Assembly: GCA_002483765.1 (NCBI GenBank)
Contig: DLIO01000038.1
Coordinates: 1 to 48,146, forward strand
Reading direction: 5' to 3'
DNA from: Lentisphaeria bacterium UBA7640
Lineage (GTDB): Bacteria > Verrucomicrobiota > Lentisphaeria > Victivallales > Victivallaceae
DNA: 48,146 nt
Made by a program: the position numbers and the translations under genes. The notes beneath the pieces were generated by a model. That model made no database searches. It saw only the letters and a list, made by a program, of their open reading frames with translations, and was not told the DNA's origin. The first letter of the stretch is position 1, and the number at the start of each line of letters is the position of its first letter. Positions 18,123 to 26,127 of the stretch are shown piece by piece.

Positions 18123-18474
18123 TTACACATTTTCAACTCTAGTGTTATCATTGTTTATAAGTGCATCTGGTAACTCGTATGGCACAGTTTAGATTCGTCC
18201 GTACCGTATGGACCCATTTCATGATTTATAGACTGTTCTTTCGAATTTAGACGGAAAGTTGCTTGTTTATTCATATTAATACCTGTTTTTTGATCAATGG
18301 AGAAGGAGCCCCATAAATGTAACTTAATAGACGGAAAATAATTACTGCCAGTGATTTGTACCCTTGGACATAATAGTTTAGTATTGAAGAATTGATTTTT
18401 TTAAACATTTCATTTTTATTTTCCTCAACCAATTTACAAAAAATATCCACGCCATGATCTGTACCGCAGAAATC
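18123..18474 (-). pseudogene. Frameshifted C-terminal remnant of an unrecognised protein
   Basis: Protein-like sequence continues through three frames. The first segment (18474 to about 18395) reads DFCGTDHGVDIFCKLVEENK...; the second (18400 to about 18185) reads ...KLLCPRVQITGSNYFPSIK and LHLWGSFSIDQKTGIN; the third (about 18180 to 18123) reads VPYELPDALINNDNTRVENV and ends in a natural-looking stop. At least two frameshifts and the lack of a start show decay. LHLWGSFSIDQ suggests a beta-sandwich domain, possibly carbohydrate-related, but no family was recognised. The rest of the 441-bp gap (18074-18514) carries nothing else. Confidence 0.55.
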
Positions 18475-18514
18475 TCAGATGTTATAGATGTGTTTTTTAT
18501 CTATGTTTTGAGAT

Positions 18515-20017
18515 TTATTCTTTATGTTCGGTCAGGTAATCGTGCCCATGAGCACTAAGTGTTTCTGCTAAAGGAGCAGTGGGAGCAACTGGTAGATGAT
18601 GACGGCCGCCAAAATGATAATAACCAACATGAACCACGCTTCCCATGTCTTTGCGGATGTCATCTGGATTAGCGTCTTCAAAGGCCGCCTGCCAACCATA
18701 CATAATGGGGAACACCACGCGATCATAAGACTCGTAATCCGCCAAATTGGCGAAACTAGTTTCTGCATCAGGATTCCAAAGATAATATGATCCAGCGAAT
18801 AAACTTATAAATTTTTCATCTATGTTGTTCCATTTCCAAAATGTAATATTAATTCCATCTATGTTCGGACTGTTTTTAGTATTTTTCGCCCAAAATCTTG
18901 TGCTATGATAGGCCCCTCTGTAATGTCCTCCGCTAACACCAGCGCCAGCCATCCATGGTTGTTTATCTTTTCCAGAATAGTTCTCAATATCTTTCAGCAT
19001 TTTCTCTTGAAGAGAGTTCCAGTAGCACCATGGTTCAATGATTATTTCTTTTTTAATTTTTTGGGGAATTGGGCGCCCAGCATGATCTGCCCATATGCGC
19101 AAAGTTAAATCTTTGTCTAGTTTAGCTCCGATTTCCTTTATTATATCATAATAGCGTTGAACCATATCAGTGGGAGTAAAATCATCCGGCATATTTTTCC
19201 CTAAATACCATTTGGCCTCGTCCAATCCTAAATGGATTGTAGCTTTGTTGGGAAGGCAGGCAGCAACTTGAAAAATCATTTTCTTCATTAAATCGAAAGT
19301 TTCTTCACAGATGATGAAAGAACCCCCTTTGTATACTCCATCGCCTCCTCGAAGTTCAGGACGATGATACAATATTGCCCCTACATGCCCCCATCCCTCA
19401 AGTTCTGGAACAATTTCTACGTAACGCTCATTGGCATATTCCACCAATTCCTTGAATTCTGCAAGCGTTAAGGCATACGGGTTTTCCGTACCAAAAGGTA
19501 GATTATCAAACTTTATTGAGCATAACTCATCATCGTATAAATGCATATGTAGCTGATTCATTTTTAAACGATGAAGTATGCGAATTATTCGCTTTAATAG
19601 TGATAGACTCCACACAGAACGTCCCATATCGGCCATAAAGCAACGTTTTTTGAAGGTTGGGCCATCTTTTATCTCTAATTCAGGTAAATTTCCTGGGAAA
19701 TAGACAAACAACTGCTCCAAGGTGCGCATTGCATAACTCAATCCAACCTTATCTGCGGCCAAAACGCATGCGGCATTTGTTTTTAATGATATTTCGTACT
19801 CTTCGCTTTGCACTAATTTGCTGGAAAGTTCAAGCTTTATTGTATACGCGTTGGGATTATTGGTTATTTGCAGTTTATGGATTTTTCTAAAATCATCCAT
19901 CAACCATTCTGGAAGTTTTTCCCCTATAAAACGAATCTCTTTAGGAGTATTGAATTCTCCATTTGCCTTTATCTGCTTGGGATATGGCCATAAACGTTCT
20001 AAATTGTCAATATTCAT
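18515..20017 (-). CDS. Glycoside hydrolase family 20-like beta-N-acetylhexosaminidase
   Basis: 500 residues, no signal peptide, so probably cytoplasmic. An N-terminal alpha/beta GH20b-type domain (about 8-115) precedes the TIM-barrel that starts at KRCFMADMGRSVW. The catalytic Asp-Glu pair of the substrate-assisted GH20 mechanism is at 266-267 in IHLGLDEAKW, and other barrel landmarks (MNQLHMHLYDDE, VEIVPELEGWGH) are present. It should release terminal GlcNAc or GalNAc-type residues from imported oligosaccharides. GH20 enzymes often close with a WGG/WAE Trp motif; the equivalent here seems to be TFWKWNN, so specificity may be unusual. It is 131 bp downstream of the secreted TIM-barrel paralogs and probably belongs to the same glycan pathway. 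Confidence 0.82.
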   Translation of the reverse strand: MNIDNLERLWPYPKQIKANGEFNTPKEIRFIGEKLPEWLMDDFRKIHKLQITNNPNAYTIKLELSSKLVQSEEYEISLKTNAACVLAADKVGLSYAMRTLEQLFVYFPGNLPELEIKDGPTFKKRCFMADMGRSVWSLSLLKRIIRILHRLKMNQLHMHLYDDELCSIKFDNLPFGTENPYALTLAEFKELVEYANERYVEIVPELEGWGHVGAILYHRPELRGGDGVYKGGSFIICEETFDLMKKMIFQVAACLPNKATIHLGLDEAKWYLGKNMPDDFTPTDMVQRYYDIIKEIGAKLDKDLTLRIWADHAGRPIPQKIKKEIIIEPWCYWNSLQEKMLKDIENYSGKDKQPWMAGAGVSGGHYRGAYHSTRFWAKNTKNSPNIDGINITFWKWNNIDEKFISLFAGSYYLWNPDAETSFANLADYESYDRVVFPIMYGWQAAFEDANPDDIRKDMGSVVHVGYYHFGGRHHLPVAPTAPLAETLSAHGHDYLTEHKE

Positions 20018-20148
20018 AGTAATTATTTAAATCCTGGTAATAAGTAGTAGTTTCCTGTTTGAAAATTATTTTCTCGAAAATCCCCTTGTTTTTCAAGACT
20101 ATTTTGTGGGATTTTTGTGGTTCCACCGTGAAATTATTGCAAAATTTA

Positions 20149-21459
20149 TTATTTTACTTGCCAGACGAATGTTTCCCAAGGTTGAACGTTGTCAATAGAC
20201 AATACTCCATCATCCAACATTGCATTTGTTTTATTCGTCTCGCCCCATGGAATTAATTTTTTGTTAGTCGGGAAATCATTTTCTTGGGTCAAATTGATTT
20301 TTAGGTTCCGAATTTGGGGGGAATTATTAGTCATCACCATGAAATTTCCAGTTTTCCTTTCCCAATAACCGAGATTGATATTTTCCTGTTTGTTAAGCTT
20401 GAAATTTTGTTTTACATTCCATGGTTGGCCAACTGCGGCATCAAACGCTTTGATTTCTGTTAGTAATGGCGCCAAGGCTTTGTAGAAAAAGGCTTGTCCT
20501 TCCGGTTTTTCTAAATGACTGTGATGATAGGAATAAAAAAATAAGCCATGGATACCATAGGTGAGGCTCGAGAATGCCATGAAACGCATTTCTGTCAAAT
20601 TGGGATAACGTAGTTTTGACTTATCTTTTAAATTTCTAGCTTGATCAGGGAAACAGGTAAAGTCACAAGCCTGCATAACTGGTATAAATGGTGTTCCAGG
20701 AAGTTTACACCGAGCGGCACCAGATACAAATGCGGTATAATGCTGCAACGGGGCATTTGGAAAATCTTGTCCACGAACGGGATAGGTATCTACCATCCAA
20801 ATATCGCTGTAGCCACGGGTGTTTTCCCATGCTTTCCGCCAATGAATTACCAGTGAAGTTGGTACGTCGGACACTTTTCTGATCTCTTCTCGTAGCTTGG
20901 CAACATTAGGCAACATTTCAGTTGTAGGCTCGTCCCAAAGATACCACATGCCTAGTGATGGATGCTCATTGAAGTGTTCAACAGTTTTCATGGTCGTTGA
21001 CAACCACTGCTCGTCACCGTCTTTAATGTAGTTTCTGGCACGTAGATTATACATTACTTTCATGTCGTACTTGCGAGCTAATTCAAAGAATTTAATGTCC
21101 CATTCAGGTTTGTGAGTTCTGTATGTATGGACATAATTGAACCCAGCCTTTTTCAACCGGTCAAACGTTTCATCGTTCTGCGGATCCGCGGAGTATGAAC
21201 CTAACACTAAGTTTTTAGGCGTGAACACTATTTCTTTTATTGCTGGTTTCGCAATTGTTATTGTAATGGTACTTATTAATCCCAATACAATAAGTAAACT
21301 CTTTACCATATCAACTTTGCAAAAATATTTTTGTGAGGGATGATTAAATGAAAATTTAGTTTCAAAATGCCCCCTCTGCTGACGATAAATATTTTTTGCC
21401 GATCTGTTTGTATTAACATTGAGCGTTGTTACAACTTCATTACTTGTTTGCAAATTCAT
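20149..21459 (-). CDS. Secreted TIM-barrel glycoside-hydrolase-like protein, paralog A
   Basis: 436 residues from the ATG at 21459, which has AGGAA 10 nt upstream. A typical signal peptide (MVKSLLIVLG...) starts only at residue 51 (ATG at 21309), where no ribosome binding site is seen, so the start is uncertain. The mature protein reads NLVLGSYSADPQ, RLKKAGFNYVHTY, then MWYLWDEPTTEM with a candidate acid/base Glu177, which resembles clan GH-A enzymes. A C-terminal beta domain ends NVQPWETFVWQVK. The substrate is unknown. It is a close paralog of the gene at 21644-22882; they differ by a 22-residue insertion before the signal peptide. The pair probably attacks extracellular polysaccharide. Confidence 0.75.
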   Translation of the reverse strand: MNLQTSNEVVTTLNVNTNRSAKNIYRQQRGHFETKFSFNHPSQKYFCKVDMVKSLLIVLGLISTITITIAKPAIKEIVFTPKNLVLGSYSADPQNDETFDRLKKAGFNYVHTYRTHKPEWDIKFFELARKYDMKVMYNLRARNYIKDGDEQWLSTTMKTVEHFNEHPSLGMWYLWDEPTTEMLPNVAKLREEIRKVSDVPTSLVIHWRKAWENTRGYSDIWMVDTYPVRGQDFPNAPLQHYTAFVSGAARCKLPGTPFIPVMQACDFTCFPDQARNLKDKSKLRYPNLTEMRFMAFSSLTYGIHGLFFYSYHHSHLEKPEGQAFFYKALAPLLTEIKAFDAAVGQPWNVKQNFKLNKQENINLGYWERKTGNFMVMTNNSPQIRNLKINLTQENDFPTNKKLIPWGETNKTNAMLDDGVLSIDNVQPWETFVWQVK

Positions 21460-21527
21460 GATATCTTTATTCCTTTTGTTTTATAATTAGCGTATAAACT
21501 GATGAAAGGCTCACCATGAACCTTTCA

Positions 21528-21603
21528 TCATCATTGTTGTTGTGATTAATATGTTTAGTTATTATTGTTGATTTTAGAGCGTTGTGAACACTTCGCCGAT
21601 ATT
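21528..21603 (-). promoter_or_regulatory. Upstream promoter element of paralog A (duplicated, 75/76 bp identical)
   Basis: A 76-bp block 69-144 bp upstream of paralog A is repeated at 22952-23027, at the same distance from paralog B, with a single substitution. On the minus strand it contains TTCACA (21583-21588), a 16-bp spacer and AATAAT (21561-21566), each 5 of 6 to the sigma-70 consensus. It is more conserved than the coding parts of the duplicates appear to be, so it likely holds the promoter plus regulatory sequence. Confidence 0.6.
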
Positions 21604-21643
21604 GGTATTTCGAGGTGTAATCTAGAGATCATTGTAAAATCCA

Positions 21644-22882
21644 TTATTTTACCTGCCAGATGTATGTTGCCCAAGGTTGAACATTATCAATAGATAATAC
21701 TCCTTTATTTAATGTTGCATTTGTTTTAGGGGTCGCTCCCCACGGACTCAATTTTTTGTTAGTCGGGAAACCGTTTTCTTTGGACAAATCAATTCTCAAA
21801 ATACGAACTATGGGAAAATTATTGGTTAACACTATGAAATCTCCGGTTTCCCTTTTCCAATAACCGAGATTGATATTTTTCTGTTTGTTAAGATCAAAGT
21901 TTTGTTTTACATTCCATGGCTGACCAACTGCAGCATCGAATGCTTTGATTTCCATCAATAATGGCGTCAAGGTTTTGTGAAAAAAGGTTTGGCCTTCGGG
22001 TTTTTCTAAGTGACTGTGATAATAGGAATAGAAAAACAAACCATGGATACCATAGGTGAGACTCGAGAATGCCATAAAGCGCATTTCTATCAAATTGGGA
22101 TAACGTAATTTTAGCTTATCTTTTATGCCAGCTTGGTCAGGAAAGCAGGTGTAATCACAAGCTTGCATGACTGGGATAAACGGCGTTCCGGGAAGTCTGG
22201 ACTGGGCAGAATCAGCGACAAATTCAATATAATCCTGCAGAGGGGCATTCGGAAAGTCTTGCCCGCGAACCGGATAGTAATCTACCATCCAAACATCACT
22301 GTAGTTACGGGTGTTTTTCCATTCTTTCCGCCAATGAATTACCAACGAGGTCGGTACATTGGATATTTTTTTTATCTCTTCTCGCAGCTTGGCGACGTTA
22401 GGTAGCATTTCAGTTTTAGGCTCGTCCCATAGATACCACATGCCTAAAGATGGATGTTCCTTGACAAGCTCAACATCTTTCATGGTTCTCGACAACCATT
22501 TATCGTCGTCTTTAATGTAATTTCTTGCGCTTAGATTATACATTACTTTCATGTCGTATTTATGAGCTAGTCCAAAAAATTTGACACTCTGTTCCGGCGT
22601 GCCATTTCTGTATGTATGGACATAATTGAACCCAGCCTTTTTCAACCGGCCAAACGTTTCATCGTTCTGCGGATCGGCGGAGTACGAACCTAATACTAAA
22701 TTTTTAGGCGTGAACGCTATGTCATTTATGGCGGATTGCGCAAATGTCATTGTACTAATGCTTATTAGCCCGAATGCGATAAGTAAGCTTTTTACCATAT
22801 TAGCTCTACAAAAATATTTTTGAGAGTTATTCGCTTTGATATTGAGTTTTGTTACAACTTCATTACTTGTTTGCAAATTCAT
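21644..22882 (-). CDS. Secreted TIM-barrel glycoside-hydrolase-like protein, paralog B
   Basis: 412 residues from the ATG at 22882 (AGGAA 10 nt upstream). The signal peptide starts at residue 29 (ATG at 22798: MVKSLLIAFGLISISTMTFA). The sequence follows paralog A almost throughout: NLVLGSYSADPQNDETF, KKAGFNYVHTY, MWYLWDEPKTEML, YGIHGLFFYSY, and the C-terminal NVQPWATYIWQVK. The WDEP acidic pair is conserved, so both copies look active. The pre-signal residues MNLQTSNEVVT are shared with paralog A although they precede the secretion signal. The genes lie in tandem, each with its own copy of the promoter element, so they may respond to the same signal. Substrate unknown. Confidence 0.75.
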   Translation of the reverse strand: MNLQTSNEVVTKLNIKANNSQKYFCRANMVKSLLIAFGLISISTMTFAQSAINDIAFTPKNLVLGSYSADPQNDETFGRLKKAGFNYVHTYRNGTPEQSVKFFGLAHKYDMKVMYNLSARNYIKDDDKWLSRTMKDVELVKEHPSLGMWYLWDEPKTEMLPNVAKLREEIKKISNVPTSLVIHWRKEWKNTRNYSDVWMVDYYPVRGQDFPNAPLQDYIEFVADSAQSRLPGTPFIPVMQACDYTCFPDQAGIKDKLKLRYPNLIEMRFMAFSSLTYGIHGLFFYSYYHSHLEKPEGQTFFHKTLTPLLMEIKAFDAAVGQPWNVKQNFDLNKQKNINLGYWKRETGDFIVLTNNFPIVRILRIDLSKENGFPTNKKLSPWGATPKTNATLNKGVLSIDNVQPWATYIWQVK

Positions 22883-22951
22883 AATACTTCTATTCCTTTA
22901 GTTTGACAATTTAACACACTAATCCGTGAATTGATCGCCATGATCTTTTCC

Positions 22952-23027
22952 TCATCATTGTTGTTGTGATTAATATGTTTAGTTATTATTGTTGATTTTA
23001 GAGTGTTGTGAACACTTCGCCGATATT
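22952..23027 (-). promoter_or_regulatory. Upstream promoter element of paralog B
   Basis: Second copy of the 76-bp element, 70-145 bp upstream of paralog B. The -35 TTCACA is at 23007-23012 and the -10 AATAAT at 22985-22990, with a 16-bp spacer; the one difference from copy A falls in the spacer. The remainder of the 307-bp gap 22883-23189 is AT-rich with no recognisable feature. Confidence 0.6.
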
Positions 23028-23189
23028 AAAACATTGTGGTCATTCGAGTTTATTTTTTCACATGTATCTTTAATTTACTTTTAACCAAATGTCTTATGAC
23101 TATTTTGCTTTAATCCATTTCGCCATTTTTCACCGGTTTAGTCACATCCTTAAAAATAAATATTCGTTTTTATGCTTTATGAAGTTATT

Positions 23190-23921
23190 TTATTGTATTT
23201 TGATCCTAACAGTGCTATGAGCAGATGTATAAACATATCGGTAACTGCCACCAGTGTCGGCTTGGGCCATGGTACGAGCACGCAAACTATTAATATTCAG
23301 AGCCGCCACATGGCCATCCACAGCAAGGAAATTAGCGTTGTCTTGATGAACCATGTAAGGAGCTCCTATTTCATCAGTAGTAACTAGGAAATTACAACGT
23401 TTGCCATTTCCTGAAGATGTATCAGCCAGCAAGCCAATTTGTGACGGTCTTCTATATTTTTTAAAATCGATAACCTTTGCTCCATTTACAGTGGTACCTT
23501 TCATGGCCCCGTAAGTGTAGTAACGCCATGAACTATGTGTTCGTGGATAAATCATCAAGGAGCTGGGGCAATAAAATACATTTTCTTTTTTGTCACTTTG
23601 AGATTTTGCCATGTGGTCATATAATACCATATTCCAAAGATGGAACGGCTCTGCGTCGGGATTATTGGATGAGCTCATTAAATCATTGTAATCATCACGA
23701 TACTGATGAATTGCTAATCCTAATTGTTTCTGATTGTTTTGACATGCTACTGCTCGAGCTTTATCACGAGCTTTATTTAAAGCTGGCAATAACATTGCTG
23801 CAAGAATCGCAATTATCGCAATTACAATGAGGAGTTCAATAAGGGTGAAGTTGTTGGCTATGAGCAGCTTGTGACTTTTATTGGTGTTCTTTTTGGCAGT
23901 AATGTTTTTGATATTTTTCAT
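23190..23921 (-). CDS. Prepilin-type N-terminal cleavage/methylation protein with H-X9-DG motif
   Basis: 243 residues. The class III signal has a basic leader then FTLIELLIVIAIIAILAAMLLPAL, with mature Phe at 25 and the invariant Glu at mature position 5. The residue before the cleavage site is Asn rather than the usual Gly, so processing may be atypical. Near the C-terminus, HQDNANFLAVDGHV fits the H-X9-DG motif of a large pseudopilin-like family (DUF1559 relatives) amplified in Planctomycetes and Lentisphaerota. These proteins are thought to sit in a type II/IV pilus-like machine at the envelope; the individual role is unknown. It lies between a ROK-like regulator and the glycosidases. Confidence 0.85.
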   Translation of the reverse strand: MKNIKNITAKKNTNKSHKLLIANNFTLIELLIVIAIIAILAAMLLPALNKARDKARAVACQNNQKQLGLAIHQYRDDYNDLMSSSNNPDAEPFHLWNMVLYDHMAKSQSDKKENVFYCPSSLMIYPRTHSSWRYYTYGAMKGTTVNGAKVIDFKKYRRPSQIGLLADTSSGNGKRCNFLVTTDEIGAPYMVHQDNANFLAVDGHVAALNINSLRARTMAQADTGGSYRYVYTSAHSTVRIKIQ

Positions 23922-24020
23922 GATCCCTTTTCCTTTAGGTTAATGGTGATATCCATGTTAATAATTCACAATTTAAAAGTTATTCTTTGGGAAATTCTTT
24001 AGTATTTTAAAGTTAATCTT

Positions 24021-24042
24021 TCTGAAAAAATGTTTTTTCAGA
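24021..24042. promoter_or_regulatory. Perfect 22-bp palindrome between regulator and prepilin gene
   Basis: TCTGAAAAAA, central TG, then TTTTTTCAGA: 10-bp perfect arms. It lies 100 bp upstream of the prepilin start and 119 bp after the regulator's stop. It could be an operator for the neighbouring ROK-like regulator, whose relatives bind AT-rich dyads, or an A/U-rich terminator hairpin for the regulator transcript. The sequence alone does not decide. Confidence 0.5.
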
Positions 24043-24160
24043 CCTATATGTTGAGTAAAAAATTATGTCATAATAGTACCTCTATAGTTAAGTTGTTGTG
24101 TTCTTTCATAAACTATTTCATTTACTTCATTATAATAATTCATGGTCGAAATCCTTTGCT

Positions 24161-25261
24161 TTAGTATATTCTCTGCCGGGTCGCAAAAATTGAGCTACTG
24201 GAGAGGCTGTACGCGATTTCTCCAGCAATGGCGATAAACTCAATCTTTGACTTTTCTCTCAATACTTCAAAATCAATATTTTTATGTTTTAGAAGTTTCT
24301 TCATACAATGAGCCGAATATGGAGTTATGTTGATTAGAAGTATTTTGTCAAGTTTGAAATGTTGCTTGATATTAATGAAACATTCACTCAGTTTTTTAGC
24401 TTCTAGTTCTGCGACTTTTAGTGCGTCTGGGTCTTTCATTTGAACCCTTTCCCGATACTTGTGAATTATTTTTAAATCTTGACCAGTTAGTTTTTTATAT
24501 TCATCTAGAACCATCTGGTGGGTCATAACTTCAGCAAATAATTTTTTGCGCTTTGAATTGGTGCGCAGTGCAAACGGTTCGATTTCTTCGTTCTTGATCA
24601 TCCCAAATAATATTTTATCACTCGGAGAGATTAAGCCAAGACGTAGTGCGCGTCCGCTGTTGTATTCTTTTTGAGTTTCACAATGATCATTGAAATATGA
24701 AAATACCATGGCGTTAAAGATGTCGCATTGCCTTACTGCAATATGGTATTGTTCCTGTAACGCATTACCAAGAAGAACAAAAAACTTTTTGAACTTGGGA
24801 TGTGTATTGAATAAATGAATGACCATGCCGATTCCCATTATTGAATGGTGCGGTATTGTTTTCAACTTATCGTGAATACTGTCTAAGACCTTTCTGATAT
24901 TACTTTCCGAGTCCAAATTATCACTGTCGAGCGTCACATGCTCGCCTACGAGCAAAGATTGGTTGAGGTCAAGGAGAACATAATAAATTTTTTCTGCTAC
25001 TGCATAAATTCCTAATGAAACGGGAGTCTTAATTTTAGTGCTGTAATGAATTTCCGGACGGCCCTGGCCGTTGGCAACTTCGTGACTGGAGATAAGACCG
25101 AGTTTTTCCAATTCGGCAGTGTATGTCATTACGGTCCGGACGTTGAGGCCGGTTTTCGTAATTACTTCACGCCGTGAAATCGAAGATTCTTGCGAATTTG
25201 TAAAAAGCACACGACGCAACATACTTCGGTTTATTCTATTTTTTATCGTATCTTTAGCCAT
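24161..25261 (-). CDS. ROK-like transcriptional regulator
   Basis: 366 residues. The N-terminal winged helix-turn-helix (about 12-72) includes ISRREVITKTGLNVRTVMTYTAEL and ends GLISSHEVANGQGRPEIHY, the typical wing-to-linker of NagC/Mlc-type ROK repressors. The C-terminal part keeps the start of a ROK fold (VSLGIYAVAEKIYYVLLDLN) but lacks the family's ATP-binding DxGxT motif and the CxCGxxGC zinc motif, so it is a degenerate, probably non-kinase sensor. It likely senses a sugar ligand and controls the adjacent glycan island. It has its own consensus promoter. Confidence 0.75.
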   Translation of the reverse strand: MAKDTIKNRINRSMLRRVLFTNSQESSISRREVITKTGLNVRTVMTYTAELEKLGLISSHEVANGQGRPEIHYSTKIKTPVSLGIYAVAEKIYYVLLDLNQSLLVGEHVTLDSDNLDSESNIRKVLDSIHDKLKTIPHHSIMGIGMVIHLFNTHPKFKKFFVLLGNALQEQYHIAVRQCDIFNAMVFSYFNDHCETQKEYNSGRALRLGLISPSDKILFGMIKNEEIEPFALRTNSKRKKLFAEVMTHQMVLDEYKKLTGQDLKIIHKYRERVQMKDPDALKVAELEAKKLSECFINIKQHFKLDKILLINITPYSAHCMKKLLKHKNIDFEVLREKSKIEFIAIAGEIAYSLSSSSIFATRQRIY

Positions 25262-25293
25262 TTTTAATCCTTACAAAATATCGTTATAGTTTC

Positions 25294-25321
25294 ATTATAC
25301 AGTAAATAATTAAATTGTCAA
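25294..25321 (-). promoter_or_regulatory. Consensus sigma-70 promoter of the ROK-like regulator
   Basis: On the minus strand TTGACA (25316-25321), a 16-bp spacer and TATAAT (25294-25299): both hexamers match consensus perfectly. The predicted transcript starts about 25 bp before the ATG at 25261, and AAGGA precedes the start codon by 7 nt. This is the strongest promoter seen in the window. Confidence 0.75.
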
Positions 25322-25516
25322 GAGATAAAACGCAAAAAAATGAATAAAATATAAATATTACACGATGTTTTTTATGTTTTGTGCTTATTTTGAGTATAAA
25401 AGTTATTATTTTAATTTATTGTTTTATTGTATTATATCCGATTAAAGGGAATTGAAGAGGTGATGAATGCTGAATATCGAAGGCTGAAATTGGGGAAGGG
25501 GAAGGAGGTTTTACAT

Positions 25517-25606
25517 AGCGACGCAGGGTGGAATCTAGAAACTAGAAACTAGAATATAGAAACTAGAATATAGGAAACGGGGAAAGTCTCGCACGAAGCC
25601 ACGAAG
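25517..25606 (+). repeat. Dispersed intergenic repeat, copy 2
   Basis: Same order of motifs as 15505-15582: agcgacgcagggt, aatctagaaactaga, atataggaaacgg, gtctc, cacgaagccacgaag. The middle ctagaaact/ctagaatata sub-unit is repeated here, accounting for the extra 12 bp. Confidence 0.8.
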
Positions 25607-25762
25607 GAAAGAAGTGGAAGGGGAAAGAAAAATTAAACCACTAATGAACATTAATTGGGCACTAATAATGGGGAAGAGTTTTTTCCTGGTTGCCCCAGCC
25701 CCAGATCCGGCTTTATATTTCTATGAAACGTAGTCTAAAATTATAGTGTAAAATGATTATCT

Positions 25763-25791
25763 AATTTGCGCGCGCATTATGCGCGCGAATT
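25763..25791. repeat. GC-alternating palindrome, copy 3 (slightly shortened)
   Basis: 29 bp: AATTTGCGCGCGCATTATGCGCGCGAATT. The core matches the other copies, with one CG dinucleotide fewer on the right and a T mismatch on the left arm. It sits between divergent genes (regulator and kdsA), which argues against a simple terminator role. Confidence 0.85.
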
Positions 25792-26060
25792 AAGAATCAA
25801 AATTAGACTTTCTCTCACTCTCCTTATTCGTGAACATTAGCGACATTCGTGGACGAAAACTCCCCTTTCCCTTTTTTCTTTATTCGTGCTTTCTGTGTTT
25901 TTCGCGGTTTAAAATTATTTTTCCCTTCCAATTCATGTTAGGTTTCTCGCTGCGTTAATTTGCGCAATCTGCGGATAACTTTGTATCCTTCCATCATTAG
26001 CTCTTCAACTAGGATTTATGGTCGTTTTTTGATTTTTTGGGGTTGAGCTGTTTTTACTGA

Positions 26061-26089
26061 TTGATTTGCGGGTTGGTTTGCGGTATCTT
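26061..26089 (+). promoter_or_regulatory. Candidate promoter of the kdsA-kdsC-lpt cluster
   Basis: TTGATT (26061-26066), 17-bp spacer and TATCTT (26084-26089), 38 bp before the kdsA ATG. The -10 hexamer is identical to the candidate radC -10. Confidence 0.45.
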
Positions 26090-26127
26090 ATGAAGATTAT
26101 TTTAGATAAATCAATAGAGAGGGTGGC

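Larger units (their letters stand above)
25322..26060. other. Long intergenic region between regulator and kdsA, repeat-rich
   Basis: About 740 bp without a credible gene. It holds an AT-rich stretch upstream of the regulator (to about 25440), the dispersed repeat copy at 25517-25606, a GC palindrome at 25763-25791, and further 'ttcgtgaacattagcgacattcg'-type strings to about 25960. Confidence 0.7.

Noticed and set aside
25440..25960. CRISPR-like array in the repeat-rich gap
   Set aside because: The repeats are irregular in length and spacing, with no constant repeat-spacer period and no cas genes nearby.
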